In this document: positions 1 to 9,490 of the stretch, one piece after another | Numbering within the stretch: the stretch's first letter is position 1 | How the letters are laid out: each line of letters starts with the position of its first letter | NCBI GenBank assembly: GCA_027482245.1 | Contig: JAIXWG010000034.1 | Coordinates: forward strand, 62,001-126,000 | Reading direction: 5' to 3' | Length of the DNA stretch: 64,000 nucleotides | Source of the DNA: Acetobacteraceae bacterium | GTDB lineage: Bacteria; Pseudomonadota; Alphaproteobacteria; Acetobacterales; Acetobacteraceae | Translations under genes and position numbers: made by a program | Notes under the pieces: generated by a model | Database searches by the model: none | What the model saw: only the letters and a program-made list of their open reading frames with translations | Told to the model about the DNA's origin: nothing

Positions 1-539
1 TGCCTCGTGGTGAACTGCCCCGGCGCCAGGTAGGCGCGGCCCATCAGCCCCATGGCGACGACGATGGTGCCGAGCAGCGCCGCATCCGTCTTGGCGATAT
101 GCGTCTCCACCCCCAGCACGAAGCATCCCGCCAGCATGGCGGCGCCGAGGAAGGCCGCGCGGCGCCCGACCAGCGACCGCCCGAAATGCGCGGTGGCCAG
201 CACCGCGGCGAGCGCGCCGAGGAGCGACGGGATGCGATAGGCCCAGATGTCGGCCTTCGTCCCCAGGCGAAGCCCCTCCACCACATGCACCGCCGTCGCC
301 TGCGCCCAGTGGATGCCGGCGGGCTTCTTGTTGCGCTCCACCTCCCCGAAGCGGATGCGGACATAGTCGCCGCTCTCCACCATCTGGCGGCTGGCCTGGG
401 CGAAACGGCTTTCGTCGCGGTCGCCGGCGGGCAGGGTGAAGAAGCCGGGCAGCCAGAGCAGCAGACACAGCAGCGCGAGCCAGGGAAGCGGGCGGCGCGT
501 CTCCGGCAGCCTGTCGAGGAAATCGCGCAGCGCTTGCAT
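1..539 (-). CDS. ArnT-like family 39 glycosyltransferase, N-terminal part (cut by window edge)
   Basis: The N-terminal 179 residues of an integral-membrane lipid-linked-sugar transferase of the ArnT/PMT (GT39) type. The ATG is at 539 and the gene runs off the left edge. After a short basic N-terminus comes a hydrophobic helix (around residues 18-34), then a periplasmic-loop motif, GDRDESRFAQAS, whose acidic pair is the conserved catalytic/metal region of this family, followed by further hydrophobic helices. Family members transfer a sugar (for example aminoarabinose) from a polyprenyl phosphate to lipid A or other acceptors at the outer face of the inner membrane. The sugar and acceptor cannot be told from this piece. 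It is divergent from rsmB, 48 bp away. Confidence 0.75.
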   Translation of the reverse strand, partial: MQALRDFLDRLPETRRPLPWLALLCLLLWLPGFFTLPAGDRDESRFAQASRQMVESGDYVRIRFGEVERNKKPAGIHWAQATAVHVVEGLRLGTKADIWAYRIPSLLGALAAVLATAHFGRSLVGRRAAFLGAAMLAGCFVLGVETHIAKTDAALLGTIVVAMGLMGRAYLAPGQFTTR

Positions 540-587
540 GGCGCGGCCCTAGCACGCCGCGGGCCGGGGGGCCATAAAGCGCCGCTC

Positions 588-1889
588 ATGCCCCCCCGTC
601 CCCCGACCGCACCCCAACGCAGCCCCCAACGCGCCAACCCCGGCCGCCAGGCGCCCGGCGTGCTGACGCGCAACGCCGCGCTGGCGCTGCTCGCCGCCGT
701 CTTCGAACGCCGCCGGCCGATCGAGGAAGCGCTGGATGCCCTGCCCTCCACGCTGGAGGCGCGGGACCGTGGCGCGGCGCACCGCATCGCCGCCGCCGTG
801 CTGCGGCGGGCCGGCAGCCTCGATGCCGTGCTGGAGCCCTTCCTGCGGCGGGAGCCGCCCCCCGTCGTGCGCGCCGCGCTGCGCATGGGGGCGGCGGAGC
901 TTCTGCTGCTCGGCACCCCCGCCCATGCCGCCGTCGCCGCGACGGTGGAGGTGGTGCCGCGGCCCTTCGCCGGCCTGGTCAACGCCGTGCTGCGCAAGGT
1001 GGCGGCGGAGGGGTCGCTCGACGGCCTGGATGCGGAACGGCTGGACACGCCGCCCTGGCTCTGGTCGGCCTGGCATGCCGCCTATGGCCCGGCGGTCCGC
1101 GCCATCGCCCGCGCGCACCAGCTTCCCGCGCCGCTCGACATCTCCCTGAAGCCCGGCGCCACGCCGCCGGAGGGGGCGGTGGAGCTGCCCACCGGCAGCT
1201 GGCGCCTGCCCGCCGGCACGCGCGCCGCCGACCTGCCCGGCCTGGCGGAGGGCGCCTTCTGGGTGCAGGACGCCGCCGCCGCCCTGCCGGCGAAGCTGCT
1301 CGCCGTGAAGCCCGGGGAGCGCGTCGCCGACCTCTGCGCCGCCCCCGGCGGCAAGACCGCGCAGCTGGCCGCGGCGGGCGCCGCCGTGACGGCGGTGGAA
1401 CGCGACCCCCGCCGCGCGGCCCGGCTGCGGGAAAACCTGGCGCGGCTCGGGCTCGACGCCGTGGTGCTGGAGACGGATGCCGCGACCTGGCAGCCCGATG
1501 GTGCCGGCTTCGACGCCGTGCTGCTGGACGCTCCCTGCTCCGCCACCGGCATCATCCGCCGCCACCCCGACATCCCCCACCTGAAGCGGGTGGCGGACAT
1601 CACCTCGCTCGCGGAGACGCAGGCGCGGCTGCTGGAACAGGCGATCCGCCTGCTCCGCCCCGGGGGACGATTGGTCCTGGCCACCTGCTCCCTCCAGCCG
1701 GAGGAAGGGGAGGCGCATCTGCCGCGGGCGGAGGCGCTGGGCCTGGTGCCGGACCCCATCGCGCCGTCCGAACTGCCGGGGCTGGAGGAGGCCTTGACGC
1801 CGCGCGGCACGCTCAGGACGCGCCCCGACCTCTGGGCCGACCGTGGCGGGCTGGATGGCTTCTTCGCGGCAAGGTTCCGGCGCCTGTAG
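588..1889 (+). CDS. rsmB: 16S rRNA m5C967 methyltransferase RsmB
   Basis: A 433-aa protein with an N-terminal NusB-like RNA-binding region (about residues 25-140) and a C-terminal SAM-dependent RsmB/NOP2/Sun methyltransferase domain. Visible motifs are the SAM loop DLCAAPGGKTAQLAA, the proton-donor/catalytic region LLDAPCSATGIIRRHPDI (PC motif) and the nucleophile-bearing ATCSLQPEEGE (TCS motif). It methylates a cytosine in 16S rRNA using SAM. The reading frame is open further upstream, but homology begins close to the ATG at 588, so I chose that start. The next gene, an Lrp-type regulator, lies 98 bp downstream. Confidence 0.92.
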   Translation: MPPRPPTAPQRSPQRANPGRQAPGVLTRNAALALLAAVFERRRPIEEALDALPSTLEARDRGAAHRIAAAVLRRAGSLDAVLEPFLRREPPPVVRAALRMGAAELLLLGTPAHAAVAATVEVVPRPFAGLVNAVLRKVAAEGSLDGLDAERLDTPPWLWSAWHAAYGPAVRAIARAHQLPAPLDISLKPGATPPEGAVELPTGSWRLPAGTRAADLPGLAEGAFWVQDAAAALPAKLLAVKPGERVADLCAAPGGKTAQLAAAGAAVTAVERDPRRAARLRENLARLGLDAVVLETDAATWQPDGAGFDAVLLDAPCSATGIIRRHPDIPHLKRVADITSLAETQARLLEQAIRLLRPGGRLVLATCSLQPEEGEAHLPRAEALGLVPDPIAPSELPGLEEALTPRGTLRTRPDLWADRGGLDGFFAARFRRL

Positions 1890-1987
1890 CCTTCGGGGCG
1901 GAAAATCCTTCTCGCTGACCCTCCCCCTGGCGCGGCCGGAAAAAATTTGTTCTAAGTTCCGGGAGCGTTACCCGGGACACCCAAGGC

Positions 1988-2455
1988 ATGGCCACCGCCG
2001 AACTCGACCGCATCGATCGTGAGATCCTGCGCCTGCTGATGCAGGACGCCGCCCGTTCGCTGGCGGAGATCGCGCAGGAAGTCGGGCTGACGCCCACCCC
2101 CTGCTGGAAGCGCATCAAGCGGATGGAGGAGGCGGGCGTCATCACCGGCCGCGTGGCGCTGGTGGATGCGACGCTGGTCGGGCTGCCGATCTCCGTCTTC
2201 GTCTCGGTCGAGACGGGCGACCATTCCGCGGACTGGATCGCCCGCTTCGCCGCCGCCGTGGACAGCCTGCCGGAGATCGTGGAGTGCTGGCGCCTCGGCG
2301 GCGACGTGGACTACCTGCTGCGCGTCGTGGTGCCGGACATGGCGGGGTACGATGCGTTCTACCGCCGTTTCGTTGCGGCGGTCCCGTCGCTTCGCAAAGT
2401 GACCGGCCGTTTCGCCATGGAACGCGTCAAAAGCACGACCGCCCTGCCGATTTGA
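1988..2455 (+). CDS. Lrp/AsnC family transcriptional regulator
   Basis: A 155-aa protein of typical Lrp/AsnC length. An N-terminal winged helix-turn-helix starts at residue 5 (LDRIDREILRLLMQDAARS, then the recognition helix around TPTPCWKRIKRME). A C-terminal RAM/AsnC ligand-binding domain contains VECWRLGGDVDYLLRVVVPD. Family members bind amino acids and control amino-acid metabolism or transport. Its target is not evident here: no transporter or amino-acid enzyme is adjacent. Upstream is a short AT-rich stretch (1941-1957) and an imperfect CCGGG/CCCGG inverted repeat (1959-1975) that could be an autoregulatory site. Confidence 0.9.
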   Translation: MATAELDRIDREILRLLMQDAARSLAEIAQEVGLTPTPCWKRIKRMEEAGVITGRVALVDATLVGLPISVFVSVETGDHSADWIARFAAAVDSLPEIVECWRLGGDVDYLLRVVVPDMAGYDAFYRRFVAAVPSLRKVTGRFAMERVKSTTALPI

Positions 2456-2518
2456 CCGCGGTTGCGGGGCCGCGCCCGGTTTCCCCGCCGGGCCGTGGCG
2501 GGTAGAACCGGCACTGTC

Positions 2519-3178
2519 ATGCCCGCTTCACACCCCATCCGCATCGCGCCCTCCCTCCTCGCCGCCGATTTCGCGCGGCTGGGGGAGGAGGTTGCCGCCA
2601 TCGAGGCCGCCGGCGCCGATTGGCTCCACCTCGACATCATGGACGGTCATTTCGTCCCCAACATCTCCTTCGGGCCGTCCGTGGTGAAGGCGCTGCGCAA
2701 GCATGCGCGGATGCCCTTCGACGTGCACCTGATGATCGCGCCGGCCGACCCCTACCTGGCCGCCTTCGCGGATGCGGGCGCGGACCTGATCAGCCTGCAC
2801 CCGGAAGCCGGGCCGCATCTGCATCGCTCGCTGCAGACCATCCGCGCACTGGGCAAGAAGGCGGGCGTGGTGCTGAACCCCGCCACCCCGGTGGCGGTGG
2901 TGGCGGAGGTGATCGACCTGGTCGACCTGGTGCTGGTCATGTCGGTGAACCCGGGCTTCGGCGGCCAGTCCTTCATCCGCAGCCAGCTCAACAAGATCGC
3001 GACGCTGCGCGGCATGATCGAGGCCTCGGGCCATGAGATCGCGCTGCAGGTGGATGGTGGCGTGACCGCCACGACGGCGAAGGACTGCATCGCGGCCGGC
3101 GCCGACGTGCTGGTGGCCGGCACCGCTGTCTTCGGCGCACCGGACTACGCCGCCGCCATCGCTGGCCTGCGGGGATAA
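2519..3178 (+). CDS. rpe: Ribulose-phosphate 3-epimerase
   Basis: A 219-aa TIM-barrel enzyme that interconverts ribulose 5-phosphate and xylulose 5-phosphate in the pentose-phosphate pathway. The N-terminal signature [18 protein letters not shown], the metal/catalytic segments [13 protein letters not shown] and VHLMI, the [13 protein letters not shown] loop and the C-terminal QVDGGVT phosphate-binding region are all present. The ATG at 2519 is preferred over an in-frame start 57 nt upstream because it matches the family N-terminus. It is followed after 10 bp by a heparinase-like gene and may be co-transcribed with it. Confidence 0.96.
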   Translation: MPASHPIRIAPSLLAADFARLGEEVAAIEAAGADWLHLDIMDGHFVPNISFGPSVVKALRKHARMPFDVHLMIAPADPYLAAFADAGADLISLHPEAGPHLHRSLQTIRALGKKAGVVLNPATPVAVVAEVIDLVDLVLVMSVNPGFGGQSFIRSQLNKIATLRGMIEASGHEIALQVDGGVTATTAKDCIAAGADVLVAGTAVFGAPDYAAAIAGLRG

Positions 3179-3188
3179 GGGAGACGCC

Positions 3189-4859
3189 ATGATCGGGGGG
3201 GTCCTTCGCGGCGCGCGCCGCATCCTGGCGAATCTGAAACCGATCAAGGTGCCGGACGGGCCCGCGCGGTCCTTCCGCGACCTCTGGCCCGGCGATGCCG
3301 CCCGCGGCGCCCGGCTGTTGCGCGGCGAGTTCGAGGTCATGGGCACCGTCCGCCCGCTGCGGCCGCAGGAGGCCGAGGGCGGTCCCGGCGACTGGGGCGG
3401 CGGCGGCGGTTCGCCTACCTGGCGCGCCGCGGCGCATGGCTTCGCCTGGCTGCGGGACCTCCGCGCCCTCGGCACCGACGCCGCCCGGCTGCGTGGCCGG
3501 GCGCTGACGGCCGATTGGCTGGCGCTGGCGAGCCATGAGGCGCTGGCGGAGGCGCCGGAAGTGGCCGGCGCCCGCATCTCCGCCTGGCTCGGCCATTGGG
3601 ACTTCCTGGCCGCGACGGCGGAGGACGGGTTCCGCAAGCAGCTGATGCAGCGCCTCGCCCAGGATGCCCGCGGCGTGGTGGCCGGCCTGCCGGCCGAAGC
3701 CGCGCATCGTGGCGCGCTGGTCGCCCTCAAGGGCGGCATGGCGGCGGCCGTGGCGCTGGAGGAGGAGACCTGGCTCGCCCGCTGCGTCCGCTTCCTGCCG
3801 CAGGAGCTGGAGCGCCAGTTCAACCCGGATGGCGGCCATGTGGAGCGCAGCCCGACCGCGCAGCTGCTGGCGCTGCAGGACCTGATCGAGATCCGCAACC
3901 TGCTGCACGGCGCGGGGATCGAGGCGCCGCCCCAGCTGGCCGGCACGCTGGACCGCGCGGCGCCGGCGCTGCGCCTGCTGCGCCACGCCGATGGCGGCCT
4001 GTCCCTGTTCAACGGGACGCGGGAGGAGCAGGCCGCGATCATCGACCTGGTGCTGACCCAGGGCCAGTCCCGCGGCCGCGCGCCGACCCACCTGCCGGAG
4101 ACCGGCTTCCAGCGCCTGACCGCCAGCCGCACGCTCGTCATCGTCGATTGCGGCGCGCCGCCGGCCGCACGGCGGGATGCTGCGCCGGGCGGGCTGCCCC
4201 GCGGCGCCGACCGCCACGCCCATGCCGGCACGCTGGCCTTCGAGATGTCGGTCGGCCGCGACCGCCTCATCGTCAATTGCGGCGCCGCCCCGGCGGCGGA
4301 GGGCGAGTGGCGCGACGCGCTGCGCGCCACCGCCGCCCATTCGACCCTGGTCCTGGCCGACACCAATTCCAGCGAGCTGAAGCCCGAGGGCCTCGGCCGG
4401 CGCGTGGAGCAGGTGGAGGCCGACCGGCAGGAGGCGAATGGCGCGCAGTGGCTGGAGGCGAGCCATGACGGCTGGGTCCGCCAGTTCGGCCTGCGCCATC
4501 GCCGGCGGCTCTACCTGTCGGAATCCGGCGACGATCTTCGCGGCGAGGATGTGCTGGAGGCGGAGCGCGACGTCTCCGTCCCCGGCTTCGCGGTGCGCTT
4601 CCACCTGCACCCCGCGGTGGTGGCGAGCCTGCAGCAGGACGAGCAGGGCGTGCTGCTGCGCCTGCCGTCGGGTGTGGGCTGGCGGCTGCGGGTGAAGGGG
4701 GCCCGCGTCGCGATCGAGGAAAGCATCTACCTGGCCGCGGAGCCGCGGCGGAGCCAGCAAGTGGCGCTGTATGCGGAGGCCGGCGCGAACAGCCTGCAAT
4801 GGGCGATCGTGCGGGTGAGCATGGGCGCGCCGGGCGGGGCAGAGGCGGAGGAGGAGTAG
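3189..4859 (+). CDS. Heparinase II/III family protein
   Basis: A 556-aa protein of the heparinase II/III-like family. The N-terminal half is predicted alpha/alpha-toroid, including the conserved FNPDGGHVERSPTAQ segment near residue 215. The C-terminal half is a beta-sandwich opening with the diagnostic RHAHAGTLAFEMSVGRDRL pattern. Members are polysaccharide lyases, or related proteins, acting on uronic-acid-containing polymers. In alphaproteobacteria a homolog commonly sits near rsmB/rpe/purH, so this may be a cell-envelope housekeeping protein rather than a secreted degradative enzyme. No signal peptide is obvious. It starts 10 bp after rpe and is separated from the glycosyltransferase by a palindromic repeat pair. 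Confidence 0.85.
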   Translation: MIGGVLRGARRILANLKPIKVPDGPARSFRDLWPGDAARGARLLRGEFEVMGTVRPLRPQEAEGGPGDWGGGGGSPTWRAAAHGFAWLRDLRALGTDAARLRGRALTADWLALASHEALAEAPEVAGARISAWLGHWDFLAATAEDGFRKQLMQRLAQDARGVVAGLPAEAAHRGALVALKGGMAAAVALEEETWLARCVRFLPQELERQFNPDGGHVERSPTAQLLALQDLIEIRNLLHGAGIEAPPQLAGTLDRAAPALRLLRHADGGLSLFNGTREEQAAIIDLVLTQGQSRGRAPTHLPETGFQRLTASRTLVIVDCGAPPAARRDAAPGGLPRGADRHAHAGTLAFEMSVGRDRLIVNCGAAPAAEGEWRDALRATAAHSTLVLADTNSSELKPEGLGRRVEQVEADRQEANGAQWLEASHDGWVRQFGLRHRRRLYLSESGDDLRGEDVLEAERDVSVPGFAVRFHLHPAVVASLQQDEQGVLLRLPSGVGWRLRVKGARVAIEESIYLAAEPRRSQQVALYAEAGANSLQWAIVRVSMGAPGGAEAEEE

Positions 4860-4878
4860 GGGGGTGCGGGGAGCCCTG

Positions 4879-4999
4879 CTCCCTCTCCACCCGCAGGGGG
4901 GAGAGGGCCGGGGTGAGGGGGGCTCCGGTCGTGCGGACCGTCCTGGCCATCCGAACGCCCCCCTTACCCAACCCTCTCCCCCCTCCGGGTGGAGAGGGC
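4879..4999. repeat. REP/BIME-like pair of inverted palindromic elements
   Basis: Two copies of the same roughly 40-bp element face each other, at about 4879-4921 and 4958-4999. Each copy contains its own hairpin: a CCCTCTCC arm, a short ACCCG-containing loop and a GGGGAGAGGG arm. The 36 bp between them are unrelated. Such extragenic palindromes are common interspersed repeats in GC-rich proteobacteria. Here the pair occupies nearly all the space between the heparinase gene and the glycosyltransferase gene and could attenuate read-through. Confidence 0.8.
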
Positions 5000-5027
5000 T
5001 GTCCCGGCGGGGAGCGCCGCCATCCCG

Positions 5028-6143
5028 ATGAAGATTCTCGAAGTCACCAACGTCGATTTCTCGCTCCGCCACTTCCTGCTGCCGCTGATGCGCGGCCTGC
5101 GGGACCGGGGGCATGAGGTTGTCGGCGTCTGCGCCGACGGCCCGCTGCTCGACCTCCCCCGCGCGGAGGGTTTCCGCATCGCCCCCGTTCCCATGGCGCG
5201 CAGCCTGAACCCGGTGGCGCAGGCGCGCGCCTTGCGGGCGCTGGTCGCTCTGATGCGGGCGGAGAAGCCGGACCTCGTGCATGCCCACATGCCGATCAGC
5301 GGGCTGCTGGCCCGCGCGGCGGCGAGGGCCGCGGGCGTGCCGCGCATCGCCTATACCTGCCACGGTTTCCTCTTCAACCAGCCCGGCCCCTGGTGGCGCG
5401 GCACCCTGGCTCTGAACCTGGAACGCGCCGCCGGCCGCATCACCGACACCTTCCTGACCGTGAGCGCGGAGGAGGCGGAGGATGCGCGGCGCCTTCGCAT
5501 CCATCCCCATGCCACCGCCGTGCTGAACGGCCGCGACCCCGCCCGCTTCCGGCCGGACCCGGAGGCTCGGGCGCGGTTGCGCGCGGAACTCGGCGCCGCG
5601 CCCGATGACTGCGTCGTCATCGCCGTCTCCCGCCTCGTCCGCCACAAGGGAATTCCCGAGTTGCTGGCCGCCGCGCCGCCGGGCTGCACGCTCTGGATCG
5701 TCGGCGAACGGCTGCCCTCCGACCATGGCGAGGATCTGGAGCCGCATTTCGAGCGCGCCGCGCAGGTGCTCGGCCCGCGCCTGAAGCGCCTCGGCTACCG
5801 CCACGACATCCCGGCGCTGATGGCGGCGGCGGACGTCTTCTGCCTGCCCTCCCATTTCGAGGGCCTGCCCATGTCCATCATCGAGGCGATGCTGACCGGC
5901 CTGCCCGTCGTCGCGACCGATATCCGTGGCCCGCGGGAGCAGGTGGTGGATGGGCAGACCGGCCTGCTGGTGCCGCCCGCCACCGTCGAACCGCTGGTCG
6001 CCGCGCTGGCGCGCCTGGCCGCCGATCCCGCGCTGCGCCAGGCGATGGGGGAGGCCGGCCGCGCCCGCGCGCTGGATCGCTTCGACGAGGCGAAGGTCGT
6101 GGCCCGCACCATTGCATTGCTGGAAGGCACGCAACGCGGTTGA
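5028..6143 (+). CDS. Family 4 glycosyltransferase (GT-B fold)
   Basis: A 371-aa GT4-type retaining glycosyltransferase. The N-terminal Rossmann half starts [19 protein letters not shown]. The C-terminal half carries the nucleotide-sugar-binding signature: [12 protein letters not shown], then the [21 protein letters not shown]-x7-E-type motif and [16 protein letters not shown]. It likely adds a hexose to a surface polysaccharide or lipid carrier in the cytoplasm; donor and acceptor cannot be told. The ATG at 5028 matches the family start, although the frame stays open upstream into the repeat. The stop is 20 bp before the purH start. Confidence 0.88.
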   Translation: MKILEVTNVDFSLRHFLLPLMRGLRDRGHEVVGVCADGPLLDLPRAEGFRIAPVPMARSLNPVAQARALRALVALMRAEKPDLVHAHMPISGLLARAAARAAGVPRIAYTCHGFLFNQPGPWWRGTLALNLERAAGRITDTFLTVSAEEAEDARRLRIHPHATAVLNGRDPARFRPDPEARARLRAELGAAPDDCVVIAVSRLVRHKGIPELLAAAPPGCTLWIVGERLPSDHGEDLEPHFERAAQVLGPRLKRLGYRHDIPALMAAADVFCLPSHFEGLPMSIIEAMLTGLPVVATDIRGPREQVVDGQTGLLVPPATVEPLVAALARLAADPALRQAMGEAGRARALDRFDEAKVVARTIALLEGTQRG

Positions 6144-6163
6144 AGCCCCGGGAGGAGGGGTCT

Positions 6164-7750
6164 ATGCCGCGCCGCATGAGCCAGACCCTCCCCGTCCGCC
6201 GCGCCCTGCTCTCCGTCTCCAACAAGACGGGCATCGTGGAATTCGCCCGCTTCCTCGTCGCGCAGGGCGCCGAGATCCTCTCCACCGGCGGCACCGCCAG
6301 CGCGATCCGCGCGGCGGGCATCCCGGTGAAGGACGTGTCGGAGCATACGGGCTTCCCGGAGATCCTCGACGGCCGCGTGAAGACGCTGGTGCCGCAGGTG
6401 CATGGCGGGCTGCTCGGCCGGCGGGACCTGGCGGATCACCTGGCGCAGATGGAACAGCACGGCATCGCGCCGATCGACCTCGTCGCCGTGAACCTCTACC
6501 CCTTCGAAGCGACGGTCGCGAAGGGCGCCGCGTTCGAGGACTGCATCGAGAACATCGACATCGGCGGCCCGGCCATGATCCGCAGCGCCGCGAAAAACTT
6601 CGCGTCGGTGGTGGTGATCACGGAGCCCGACCAGTTGGCCGAGGTTCGCGTCGAGCTGGAGGAAGGCGGCACCACGCTGGCGCTGCGACGCCGCCTCGCC
6701 CAGGCGGCCTATGCCCGCACGGCGGCCTATGACACCGCGATCAGCACCTGGTTCGCCGGCGAGAACAAGGACGTCTTCCCGCAGCGCCTCGCGGTCGCCG
6801 GCATCCTTCGCCAGGGGCTCCGCTACGGCGAGAACCCGCACCAGCAGGCGGCCTTCTATACCGATGGCACCAACCGCCCGGGCCTGGCCACCGCGCGCCA
6901 GGTGCAGGGCAAGGAGCTGTCCTACAACAACCTGAACGACACCGACGCCGCCTTCGAATGCGTCGCCGAATTCGACGAGCCCAGCATCGTCATCGTCAAG
7001 CACGCGAACCCCTGCGGCGTGGCCACGGCGGCCACGCTGGCGGAGGCCTGGGACCGCGCGCTGCTCTGCGACCCCGTCTCCGCCTTCGGCGGCATCGTCG
7101 CCGCCAACCGCGCGCTGGATGCCGCCGCCGCCGAGAAGATCGCCGCCATCTTCACGGAAGTCGTGGTGGCGCCGGATGCGGATGAGGCCGCGAAGGCCGT
7201 CTTCGCGCGGAAGAAGAATCTGCGCCTGTTGCTGACGGGTGGGCTGCCCGACCCGGCGGCGCCCGGGCGCCTGATCAGGTCCGTCGCCGGCGGCTTCCTC
7301 GCCCAGTCCCGCGACAATGGCCGCGTGACGGAAGCCGGGCTGCGCGTGGTGACGCAGCGGGCGCCGAGCGCGCAGGAGATGCGCGACCTGCTCTTCGCTT
7401 TCCGCGTCTGCAAGCATGTGAAGTCGAACGCCATCGTCTATGCGAAGGACCTGGCCACGGTCGGCATCGGCGCGGGGCAGATGAACCGCGTCGAATCCTC
7501 CCGCATCGCGGCGTGGAAGTCCGAGGCGGCGGCCAAGGCGGCGGGGCTCGACACGCCGCTGGCGCAGGGCTCCGTCGTCGCCTCCGACGCCTTCTTCCCG
7601 TTTGCCGATGGGCTGGAGACGGCGGCGGCGGCCGGTGCCACGGCCGTCATCCAGCCGGGTGGGTCGATGCGGGATGCCGAGGTGATCGCGGCGGCCGACA
7701 AGGCCGGGCTCGCCATGGTGTTCACGGGGATGCGCCACTTCCGGCATTGA
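6164..7750 (+). CDS. purH: Bifunctional AICAR transformylase / IMP cyclohydrolase PurH
   Basis: A 528-aa bifunctional enzyme for the last two steps of purine biosynthesis (AICAR to FAICAR to IMP). The N-terminal MGS-like cyclohydrolase domain has [17 protein letters not shown] and [14 protein letters not shown]. The C-terminal transformylase domain has [25 protein letters not shown] with the catalytic Lys-His pair, and a closing [14 protein letters not shown]...[11 protein letters not shown] chose the ATG at 6164 because a strong GGAGGAGGGG ribosome site lies just upstream. The ATG at 6176 (MSQTLP) is the alternative. Length is normal for the family. Confidence 0.97.
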   Translation: MPRRMSQTLPVRRALLSVSNKTGIVEFARFLVAQGAEILSTGGTASAIRAAGIPVKDVSEHTGFPEILDGRVKTLVPQVHGGLLGRRDLADHLAQMEQHGIAPIDLVAVNLYPFEATVAKGAAFEDCIENIDIGGPAMIRSAAKNFASVVVITEPDQLAEVRVELEEGGTTLALRRRLAQAAYARTAAYDTAISTWFAGENKDVFPQRLAVAGILRQGLRYGENPHQQAAFYTDGTNRPGLATARQVQGKELSYNNLNDTDAAFECVAEFDEPSIVIVKHANPCGVATAATLAEAWDRALLCDPVSAFGGIVAANRALDAAAAEKIAAIFTEVVVAPDADEAAKAVFARKKNLRLLLTGGLPDPAAPGRLIRSVAGGFLAQSRDNGRVTEAGLRVVTQRAPSAQEMRDLLFAFRVCKHVKSNAIVYAKDLATVGIGAGQMNRVESSRIAAWKSEAAAKAAGLDTPLAQGSVVASDAFFPFADGLETAAAAGATAVIQPGGSMRDAEVIAAADKAGLAMVFTGMRHFRH

Positions 7751-7812
7751 TCGGCTGAGCCCGTCATGCGACGGGGATTCCAACCGGGGGGATCAGCAGC
7801 AGGGACCAGGGC

Positions 7813-8421
7813 ATGCAGCGCCTCCTCGACGGCTATCGGCGTTTCCGGGAGGATACCTGGCCCCAGCAGCGTGCGCGGTTCGAGGAGTTGGCCGCGCAGG
7901 GCCAGCGCCCGCGCACCATGATCATCGCCTGCTCCGACAGCCGCGTGGATCCGCAGATGATCTTCGCGGCGTCGCCGGGGGAGCTGTTCATCGTCCGCAA
8001 CGTGGCGAACCTCGTGCCGCCCTACATGCCGGACGCCGCCTTCCACGGCACCAGCGCCGCGGTGGAATTCGCCGTGCGCGTGCTGGGCGTGCGGGACCTG
8101 GTGGTGATGGGCCATGCGCTCTGCGGCGGCATCCGCGCGTTGCGGGAAGGCGTGCCGGCGGAGGCCGGGGACTTCATCGCGGGCTGGATCAACATCGCCG
8201 CCCGGGCGCTGGATGCCGGCCTCACCTGCGACACGCCGGAGGAAGCGCAGGAGGCCTGCGAGCATGAGGCCGTGCGCATCTCGATCGCCAACCTCATGAC
8301 CTTCCCCTGGGTGGCGGCGGCGGTGGCGGCGGGCACGCTGACCCTGCATGGCGCGCATTTCGGTGTCGCCAGCGGCCGCCTGGTGCTGATGAACCGCGAA
8401 GGACGTTTCGCGCCGGCCTGA
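7813..8421 (+). CDS. Beta-class carbonic anhydrase
   Basis: A 202-aa zinc enzyme for reversible CO2 hydration. The beta-class zinc ligands and catalytic dyad are visible: ACSDSR (Cys plus the Asp-Arg pair, near residue 40) and GHALCGGI (His and Cys, near residue 100). NLVPPYMPD and the [21 protein letters not shown] segment also fit. Likely cytoplasmic, supplying bicarbonate to carboxylases or balancing pH. It stands alone, 62 bp downstream of purH. Confidence 0.94.
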   Translation: MQRLLDGYRRFREDTWPQQRARFEELAAQGQRPRTMIIACSDSRVDPQMIFAASPGELFIVRNVANLVPPYMPDAAFHGTSAAVEFAVRVLGVRDLVVMGHALCGGIRALREGVPAEAGDFIAGWINIAARALDAGLTCDTPEEAQEACEHEAVRISIANLMTFPWVAAAVAAGTLTLHGAHFGVASGRLVLMNREGRFAPA

Positions 8422-8434
8422 CCGCCATGGCAGG

Positions 8435-9490
8435 ATGGCGCCGACGAATCGGGGGATTCCGGTGCCGGACTGGCTGCCCATCGCGCTGATCGCCGGCATC
8501 GCGGGCCTCGCGGTGCTGCTGCTGATGCTGGCGCTGCGCGGCCGCGCCGCCGAACGCATGGACCGCATCGCGGCGACCCTCGATGCCATCACCGCCGCGC
8601 AGGAACGCCTCGCTGCCCGCACCGATGAACGGATGCGGGAGCAGGAGAGGGCGCTGGGCCAGCGGCTGGACGTGGCGGCGGAGCGTACCCAGGCCACGGC
8701 CAGCGCCATCCAGCAGCGCCTTTCCGTCATCGACAGCGCGCGCCAGAACATCGAGGCGCTAGGCGGGCAGGTCACCTCGCTCGCCGCCGTGCTCGGCAAC
8801 AAGCAGGCACGCGGCGCGCTGGGGGAGGTGCAGCTGCGGGACCTGGTGCAGGACCGGCTGCCGCCCTCGGGCTTCGCCTGGCAGCACACGCTGTCCAACG
8901 GCACGCGCTGCGACTGCCTGATCCGCCTGCCCTTCCCACCGGGCCCGATCGCGGTGGACAGCAAATTCCCGCTGGAGGCCTGGGCCGCGATGCAGGAGGC
9001 GCCGGACGCCGCCGCGCGCAACCTGGCCGCCCGCCGCTTCGCCGGCGACATCCGCCGCCACGTCGATGATATCTCGAAAAAGTACCTGATCCCCGGGGAG
9101 ACGGCGGAAGGCGCGCTGATGTTCCTGCCGTCCGAAGCGATCCATGCGGCGCTGCTGGCGAGCCATGGCGACCTGTTCGCGGAGGCCGCGCGGCGCGGCG
9201 TGCACATCGTGGGCCCATCGAGCTTCTGGGCCGTGCTCAACACCATGCGCGGGCTGCTGCGCGATGCCCGCCTGCAGGACGAGGCGCGGCGCATCCGCCA
9301 GCAGGTGGAGGCGCTGGCGGAGGAGACGTCGCGCCTCGAACGCCGCGTCGGCGCGCTGCGCGGCCACTACGCCGCCATGGCGCAGGACATGCGCGACATC
9401 GAGGTGACGGCGGAGAAGATCGCGCGCCGCGGCGACGCGATCCGTGCCCTCGACATCCCCGACGAGATTCCCCGGAAGGCCGCCGAATGA
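8435..9490 (+). CDS. rmuC: RmuC-family DNA recombination protein
   Basis: A 351-aa RmuC-type protein. There is an N-terminal membrane anchor (about residues 11-32), a coiled-coil region (about 35-100), then the RmuC nuclease-like domain with [37 protein letters not shown] (the D-x-K of a PD-(D/E)XK-like core) and [13 protein letters not shown]. coli RmuC limits inversion at short inverted repeats. The start is uncertain: ATG 8435, or GTG 8462 with a better-spaced GGGG. The stop overlaps the next gene's ATG (ATGA), indicating translational coupling. Confidence 0.88.
   Translation: MAPTNRGIPVPDWLPIALIAGIAGLAVLLLMLALRGRAAERMDRIAATLDAITAAQERLAARTDERMREQERALGQRLDVAAERTQATASAIQQRLSVIDSARQNIEALGGQVTSLAAVLGNKQARGALGEVQLRDLVQDRLPPSGFAWQHTLSNGTRCDCLIRLPFPPGPIAVDSKFPLEAWAAMQEAPDAAARNLAARRFAGDIRRHVDDISKKYLIPGETAEGALMFLPSEAIHAALLASHGDLFAEAARRGVHIVGPSSFWAVLNTMRGLLRDARLQDEARRIRQQVEALAEETSRLERRVGALRGHYAAMAQDMRDIEVTAEKIARRGDAIRALDIPDEIPRKAAE

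Noticed and set aside
2988-6134. 1048-codon minus-strand open frame across rpe, heparinase and glycosyltransferase genes
   Set aside because: No recognisable domain, and it runs antisense to three well-supported genes; a composition artefact.
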